From: Desulfuromonadales bacterium
GTDB taxonomy: Bacteria > Desulfobacterota > Desulfuromonadia > Geobacterales > Pseudopelobacteraceae
NCBI GenBank assembly: GCA_016650295.1
Contig: JAENWA010000063.1
Span: forward strand, 1-64,000
Length of the DNA: 64,000 nt
Reading direction: 5' to 3'
Within the stretch, counting starts at the first letter, position 1, and each line of letters starts with the position of its first letter. Under the pieces are notes generated by a model. It was given only the letters and a program-made list of their open reading frames with translations. It searched no databases and was not told the DNA's origin. A program made the position numbers and the translations under genes. Below, one piece after another: positions 59,686-64,000 of the stretch.

Positions 59686-59848
59686 GTGCTGTTACTTCCT
59701 CTGATAGATAGAATGGGCCAAACAGTACCACGAATCGACAACCATGTCACGTGCTCTGCGACCGTTTTTTTGTTCACATTACGAAGCGGTTCGTGGTATG
59801 ACTCACTACTTGGTTTTAAACAAAATTGAAGCTGTTGCGGAGGAATAG

Positions 59849-61183
59849 ATGACTGAATACAGGGCGATGCAGGAATTGCCGGAGATCGCGGGATACAAGG
59901 CCGGAGATGTACTGGTTCTGGCAGGAGAGCTCTTCGGGCGTGGTTATGCCAATGGTCTGGTGGACGAGGCCAAGCGGATCGGCATGACCGTTATCGGTAC
60001 GACAGTCGGCCGGCGTGATTCGGATGGTACCCTGCGCCCCTTGAACAGTGATGAACTGGCCGAAAGCGAGGCCCTGCTGGGTGGAAAGATCATCAACGTG
60101 CCGCTGGAGGCCGGATTTGACATGGAAGCCGTGGCAGGACAGCCATCTGTTGCCGAACAGCTTAAAAAGGCTCGGCCGGATGACTGGAATACTATCAGCT
60201 TTGCCGAAGGGTTCATCGAGCAGGCCCGCTCTGCCGGGACAGCGCGTTTTCGTGCGGCCGTGGCGGGGGTGGCACAGGAACTGGAAACGCTGATCCCGAC
60301 AGGTGCCAATGTCCTGTTTGCCCACACCATGGCCGGGGGCATCCCCCGTGCGCGGGTTTTTATGCCGCTTCTCAACCGTATATTCAAGGGAACCGGAGAC
60401 AAGTACCTGTCGTCAGGCGCATTCTGGGACAGCCGACTCGGCAGGTTGTGTGAAGTCAGCTTCAACGAGGTTACCGCCGATACGTTCCACTATCTGCTGG
60501 AGGAGACCGCCGCTCTGCGCGGTAAGATCTCCGCGGCGGCCGGCCGGGTTTGCTACAGCGCCTACGGCTATCATGGCACCGAGGTTCTGGTGAACGGCGA
60601 ATATCAATGGCAGTCCTATACACCCTATGTTCAGGGGCTGGCCAAGATGCGCCTGGAGGATATCGCGCTCGAAGCATCCAGACAGGGTATCACCGCCACG
60701 GTATTCAACTGCCCCGAGATCCAGACCAATTCCAGCGCCCTTTTTCTGGGAGTCGAGATCTCGCTCTATCCGCTGCTGACCGCCATTCAGCGGGAGGCCG
60801 GTGCTGCGGCCGCCGCTCCGGTTTTCGCGCGCTGCCAGGCGATGCTTAAGGAGGGTGAGACGGTTGATAATCTTCTGGCCCGGACCAACGACTATCTGGC
60901 ATCACCGGTTCTGGCCTCGATAGTCGAGTATGACAGCTGGCCGCAACACAATACCCTGGAACAGGCCGAACTGATGCTGGCCGCTTCCGCCGGGTTGATG
61001 GGCATGCACGCCGACCAGAAGCAGCTTGTCTGCGCCGAGCTGTCCCGGATCGTATTCCTGTCCACCGGGCGTTTGATTGTCCATGCATCGTGGAGTCCGG
61101 CTGCCCCGGTTGTGTGGCTTAATCACAGTATTATCGCCCGCCTGGTGGCTGAAGAACGCGGCCGGGACATACTTGACGCTTGA
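59849..61183 (+). CDS. FabMG-like protein (putative enoyl-ACP reductase family)
   Basis: A 444-residue cytoplasmic protein. The N-terminus AGDVLVLAGELFGRGYANGL has a Rossmann-like glycine-rich loop and KRIGMTVIGTTVGRRDSDGT follows. I recall proteins of this layout in Geobacter labelled enoyl-ACP reductase FabMG family; no Tyr-x6-Lys active site is obvious. GCGGAGGAA precedes the ATG. It is a single gene before the BamD-like lipoprotein and could act in lipid synthesis near plsY, which is only context. Confidence 0.55.
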   Translation: MTEYRAMQELPEIAGYKAGDVLVLAGELFGRGYANGLVDEAKRIGMTVIGTTVGRRDSDGTLRPLNSDELAESEALLGGKIINVPLEAGFDMEAVAGQPSVAEQLKKARPDDWNTISFAEGFIEQARSAGTARFRAAVAGVAQELETLIPTGANVLFAHTMAGGIPRARVFMPLLNRIFKGTGDKYLSSGAFWDSRLGRLCEVSFNEVTADTFHYLLEETAALRGKISAAAGRVCYSAYGYHGTEVLVNGEYQWQSYTPYVQGLAKMRLEDIALEASRQGITATVFNCPEIQTNSSALFLGVEISLYPLLTAIQREAGAAAAAPVFARCQAMLKEGETVDNLLARTNDYLASPVLASIVEYDSWPQHNTLEQAELMLAASAGLMGMHADQKQLVCAELSRIVFLSTGRLIVHASWSPAAPVVWLNHSIIARLVAEERGRDILDA

Positions 61184-61219
61184 TCTATTTTATCTGACAA
61201 AGGCTGTGTGAGGACAACC

Positions 61220-61957
61220 ATGAAACATTATCTTAAAGCTGCTTTTTGTGCAGTTATGACCGCTGTTCTGCTTCAGGGATGCGCCGCCGTAAAGCCTAAC
61301 GGACCATCGGACGAGATGTTCAAGCAAGGAGAAGCGTCTTTCAAGAAAGGCGACTACGAAGACGCCATCGCCTATTGGAAAAAAGTCAAGGAAAGCTACC
61401 AGTCCCCCGAACTGACTACCCGGGCCGAGATTGGCATTGCCGATGCCTATTTCCTCAACAAGGATTTCATTGAGGCGGCGGTCGCCTATGAGGATTTCCG
61501 CAAGCTGCATCCCAATCATGAACGGGCCGGTTTTGCCCTGTATCGCCAGGCATTGAGTCATTTTAACCAGATCAGCGGGATCGACACCGACCAGACGCCG
61601 GTCAAGAACGCCATGATCACGTTTCAGTCATATCTCCGGCAGTATCCCGGCGGAGAATATACCGCCGAGGTGAACGAAAAGATTCGAGACTGCCGTGACA
61701 AGCAGTTCCAGTACGAAATCTATGTGGGAAGGTTTTATCAGAGAACCGGTAAAGACACTGCCGCCATAGCCCGTTTTGAGGAAGCACTCAAAACATTCAA
61801 AGAGCTGCCGCGCTGTGGCGAAGCGCTGTATTATCTGGGGCGAACCTACCAGGATGCCAAACAACCGGCCAAGGCTCGTGAAACATTTGAGCGGCTTGTG
61901 AAGGAATATCCCGGCAGCACCTTTGTCTCCCTGGCCAATAAGGAAACAGGGAAATAA
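61220..61957 (+). CDS. BamD-like TPR lipoprotein
   Basis: A 245-residue lipoprotein. The signal peptide ends LLQGC (lipobox), and five or so TPR motifs follow (FKQGEASFKKGDYEDAIAYW, then ADAYFLNKDFIEAAVAYEDF and ALYYLGRTYQDAKQPAKARE). BamD is part of the outer-membrane beta-barrel assembly machine. The Met at 61220 (GTGAGGA upstream) is preferred to the track start. It may also be another TPR lipoprotein of the YfgL/YbgF kind. Confidence 0.8.
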   Translation: MKHYLKAAFCAVMTAVLLQGCAAVKPNGPSDEMFKQGEASFKKGDYEDAIAYWKKVKESYQSPELTTRAEIGIADAYFLNKDFIEAAVAYEDFRKLHPNHERAGFALYRQALSHFNQISGIDTDQTPVKNAMITFQSYLRQYPGGEYTAEVNEKIRDCRDKQFQYEIYVGRFYQRTGKDTAAIARFEEALKTFKELPRCGEALYYLGRTYQDAKQPAKARETFERLVKEYPGSTFVSLANKETGK

Positions 61958-61970
61958 CCGACAGGGTCGT

Positions 61971-62579
61971 ATGAGCGGACAGATGGCACATGACCAGATA
62001 CTTCTTGCTCTGCTGATTGCGGCATCCTACCTGCTGGGTTCGATTCCGACCGGACTGCTGCTGGGCAAAATCTATGGCGTTGATGTACGCAAGGAGGGGA
62101 GCGGAAATATTGGCGCTACCAACCTGTACCGTACTGTCGGCCGCAAGGTGGGCGTCATAACCCTGCTGGGGGACTGCCTGAAAGGGTTGCTTCCGGTTCT
62201 GGCGGTAAAGTTGTCGTCGCTGCCGCCGGACTATGCCGCCTGGGTAGGGTTGGCAGCGTTCTGCGGGCATGTGTTTTCGGTGTTCCTGAAGTTTAGGGGG
62301 GGCAAAGGGGTAGCCACGGCATTGGGAGTGTTCCTGGCGCTTTCTCCGCTGGCAGTTGGCATAGCTGTGGTTGTGTTTCTTCTGTTGATGCTGATCTGGC
62401 GCTATGTGTCGCTCGGTTCGGTTGCTGCCGCCGCGGCAATGCCGGTCGCTGTCTGGGCGCTGGGGAGCGGGCGGGTGCTGGGTGTGGTGACAATGATTAT
62501 CGCGATAATCGTCATCGTCCGGCACATCGAGAATATCAAGCGACTGGCGGCCGGGACGGAGAACAGGTTTAAGGCGTAA
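61971..62579 (+). CDS. plsY: glycerol-3-phosphate acyltransferase PlsY
   Basis: A 202-residue inner-membrane enzyme that uses acyl-phosphate to make lysophosphatidic acid. SYLLGSIPTGLLLGKIYGVD, EGSGNIGATNLYRTVGRKVG and FCGHVFSVFLKFRGGKGVAT are the three conserved PlsY loops. The start at 61971 (or Met at 61983) is 13 bases after the BamD-like gene. A strong terminator follows. Confidence 0.95.
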   Translation: MSGQMAHDQILLALLIAASYLLGSIPTGLLLGKIYGVDVRKEGSGNIGATNLYRTVGRKVGVITLLGDCLKGLLPVLAVKLSSLPPDYAAWVGLAAFCGHVFSVFLKFRGGKGVATALGVFLALSPLAVGIAVVVFLLLMLIWRYVSLGSVAAAAAMPVAVWALGSGRVLGVVTMIIAIIVIVRHIENIKRLAAGTENRFKA

Positions 62580-62635
62580 TATATCGATGCATTTATTATG
62601 TTTTCCGTACTATTGCGAGAAACCCTCATTTCATA

Positions 62636-62672
62636 AAACCTGCCAGGCACAAGAAACCCGGCAGGTTTTTTT
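62636..62672 (+). terminator. rho-independent terminator of plsY
   Basis: AAACCTGCC and GGCAGGTTT form a perfect stem followed by more T residues. Confidence 0.9.
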
Positions 62673-62905
62673 ACTGATGGATTTGCTGTAAACAGGACAA
62701 TCTGAATCCTTGATCGTTAAACGTTATTTTGGATGAAACCTTGACTTTAACGTTAGCTAAGCGTAACAAATTGATCGTTGAAGTGGAATAAGTCTGAAAG
62801 ATTAAGATACTATCGCAAAGTTAGAGGTTATGTCAGAGTGATGGAATGGGATGTTATTCCATTACTGTTTAGGAGAGTGGCCTGTTCTGAATGCAGGGAG
62901 GAACT
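62673..62905. other. intergenic stretch before the HicB-like gene
   Basis: AT-rich DNA with no convincing gene; the 67-residue track ORF at 62778-62981 is in another frame from the HicB-like reading. Near 62841-62863, ggaatgggatgttattcc contains an imperfect palindrome (GGAAT ... ATTCC) that could be an operator. GGGAGG precedes the next start. Confidence 0.45.
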
Positions 62906-63052
62906 ATGGAATACAGAATTGAAACGGAGCTGGAAGAAGATGGCCGCTGGATTGCTGAAATTACTGGTTTACCGGGAGTAATGGCCTACGGTGTCTCTGA
63001 AGAAGATGCCATGACTCGTGCAGAAACGATGGCGTTGCGTGTAATAGCCTAG
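62906..63052 (+). CDS. HicB-like antitoxin, apparently truncated
   Basis: A 48-residue ORF, shorter than the track limit, reading MEYRIETELEEDGRWIAEIT, then GLPGVMAYGVSEEDAMTRAE and ALRVIA before TAG. This is the small HicB fold; relatives continue past ALRVIA with a charged tail (D-R-L-E type), so the stop seems early. GGGAGG lies before the ATG. It may be functional or decaying. Confidence 0.6.
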   Translation: MEYRIETELEEDGRWIAEITGLPGVMAYGVSEEDAMTRAETMALRVIA

Positions 63053-63075
63053 TTATTGAAAAACGAGGGCGCACG

Positions 63076-63255
63076 GTGGCGCTCATTATTCCATTTCCTG
63101 ATCCCGGCGCTAATCCCTCGCTCTTTTCAGCGCCTTCTCTGGCCTCACTGGACGCGCTTCCTTCTCGTAGCGATAAATTTATCGGCATTGTCAAAGAAGC
63201 TGACCTTGATTATCGCAGCAGTCGCAGTGAATACTTATTGGCGAAATACTCTTGA
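63076..63255 (+). CDS. possible small ORF after the HicB-like gene
   Basis: A 59-codon GTG-start frame (VALIIPFPDPGANPSLFSAP, ending VKEADLDYRSSRSEYLLAKY plus S). The C-terminal half has the charged, helical look of small antitoxin-like proteins. No partner is recognised and GAGGG is the only upstream support. Low confidence. Confidence 0.3.
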   Translation: MALIIPFPDPGANPSLFSAPSLASLDALPSRSDKFIGIVKEADLDYRSSRSEYLLAKYS

Positions 63256-63391
63256 AAATCCTCGTCAAGCTAAACCGCAGTTGCGTTGCTTGCAGTCTGA
63301 ATCAACGTGCCGGAGAAACCGAATTTTCGTTTTTTCCTTGTTTCACCATGCTTATCTTGACGCCTGAGCCAAAATCTGGCACCATGCATTC

Positions 63392-63646
63392 ATGAAGCGC
63401 AAGCATCGTAAAACTCTTGAGCATATCTACTTGCATCCACCCAGCGCAAACGTGAAGTGGAACGACATAGAAGGGCTGTTCAAGGAGTTGGGCGCGGAGA
63501 TTACGGAACGGGAAGGTTCTCGCATCGGCGTGCGGCTGTTTGGTGAACGAAGGGTGTTTCACCGTCCGCATCCGTCTCCGGATACGGACAAGGGGGCCAT
63601 TGCGAGTATTCGCAAATGGCTTGAAGAAAATGGGGTGAGACCATGA
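63392..63646 (+). CDS. HicA-type toxin
   Basis: An 84-residue protein: KHRKTLEHIYLHPPSANVKW at the start, then LFKELGAEITEREGSRIGVR and FHRPHPSPDTDKGAIASIRK. The His in FHRPHP is at the HicA catalytic position. It overlaps the following antitoxin gene by four bases (ATGA). It would be an mRNA interferase toxin. Confidence 0.85.
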   Translation: MKRKHRKTLEHIYLHPPSANVKWNDIEGLFKELGAEITEREGSRIGVRLFGERRVFHRPHPSPDTDKGAIASIRKWLEENGVRP

Positions 63647-63987
63647 TGAACGTGATGGAGATCAATGGAGTAAGAGCAGTGATTGCTTTTGATCCGGACA
63701 TTAATATGTTTCGGGGTGAGTTCGTAGGCCTGAATGGTGGCGCCGATTTTTATGCCACTGATATTGAAGGGCTTCACCGTGAAGGCGAAGCGTCGTTGAA
63801 GGTGTTTTTTGAAATGTGTACCGAGGAAGGTGTTTCGCCCTATAAAAAGGTTTCCGGCAGATTCAATCTTCGTCTTCCGCAGGATCTTCACGACAAGGCC
63901 CTGACATTAGCAAAAGCATCAGGCAAGAGCGTAAATGCCTGGATTGCCGATGTCATCAGCCAGGCTGATGAGGTTACAGCACATTAG
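63643..63987 (+). CDS. HicB-type antitoxin with Arc/CopG DNA-binding tail
   Basis: A 114-residue protein. Residues 1-60 are the HicB fold (INGVRAVIAFDPDINMFRGE, DIEGLHREGEASLKVFFEMC). The C-terminus (GRFNLRLPQDLHDKALTLAK, then SGKSVNAWIADVIS) is a ribbon-helix-helix DNA-binding domain. Start overlaps the toxin stop. It ends 13 bases before the window edge. Confidence 0.88.
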   Translation: MMNVMEINGVRAVIAFDPDINMFRGEFVGLNGGADFYATDIEGLHREGEASLKVFFEMCTEEGVSPYKKVSGRFNLRLPQDLHDKALTLAKASGKSVNAWIADVISQADEVTAH

Positions 63988-64000
63988 TTATCCGTGGGGA

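Overview
The window looks like chromosomal DNA of a Geobacter-type anaerobe (order Geobacterales; the lovleyi/propionicus side is possible but not shown). The reasons are a very large set of multiheme c-type cytochromes (48 CxxCH motifs between 8.6 and 24.5 kb), hopanoid genes hpnJ/hpnK, a bzaF-type anaerobic lower-ligand gene in a cobalamin operon, groESL under CIRCE, many palindromic dispersed repeats of the sort common in this group, and a scatter of toxin-antitoxin pairs. No tRNA, rRNA, CRISPR array or complete insertion sequence was seen.

Layout. 0-4.4 kb: the 5' end of polA, small or hypothetical genes, an AlbA/Schlafen-type ATP-binding regulator and an L,D-transpeptidase. 4.4-6.1 kb: an IclR regulator, a universal stress protein and a Cys-rich small protein. 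6.5-24.5 kb: one long electron-transfer island. It has an outer-membrane porin, a small periplasmic protein and a heme-bearing triple-rhodanese protein (similar in kind to ExtI/ExtJ/ExtH of Geobacter sulfurreducens); an octaheme-like cytochrome; a Tat-exported molybdopterin reductase with its NrfD/PsrC membrane subunit and four-cluster ferredoxin subunit; a triheme c7-like protein; 9-, 12- and 9-heme cytochromes; a Rieske protein; a split cytochrome b; and a tetraheme cytochrome. I infer a respiratory system for a sulfur, selenium, tellurium or similar oxyanion, joined to the quinone pool and perhaps to the cell surface.

24.6-31.9 kb: proC, a small EamA-type transporter, hpnK, hpnJ, a TauE/SafE-type permease, an HNH nuclease and an AbrB/PIN toxin-antitoxin pair. 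31.9-35.7 kb: a CobC-like phosphatase, a B12-binding radical SAM protein and an O-methyltransferase fused to DUF2284; these may modify the cobamide lower ligand. 35.7-41.4 kb: a DUF4143 ATPase and then an AT-rich four-gene operon (TPR-like protein, unknown protein, trypsin-like protease, Sll1717-type P-loop ATPase with a TIR/deoxyribosyltransferase-like N-terminus) that looks like a previously undescribed defence system.

42-48.3 kb: a cobalamin-riboswitch operon on the minus strand, cobU-cobT-cobS-pabBC-bzaF. It is crowded with palindromic repeats, one of which lies in frame inside pabBC. 48.3-50.7 kb: broken restriction and regulator fragments, hicAB, and an abrB/vapC pair with a clear promoter-operator. 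50.8-53.1 kb: groES-groEL. 53.2-62.6 kb: mostly housekeeping genes (cupin, hemH, ZraP-like protein, a frameshifted cyclophilin, an internally deleted LUD protein, comF, an Rrf2 regulator, a GNAT enzyme, ybaK, hypE, a FabMG-like protein, a BamD-like lipoprotein, plsY). The right edge holds HicA/HicB-type genes.
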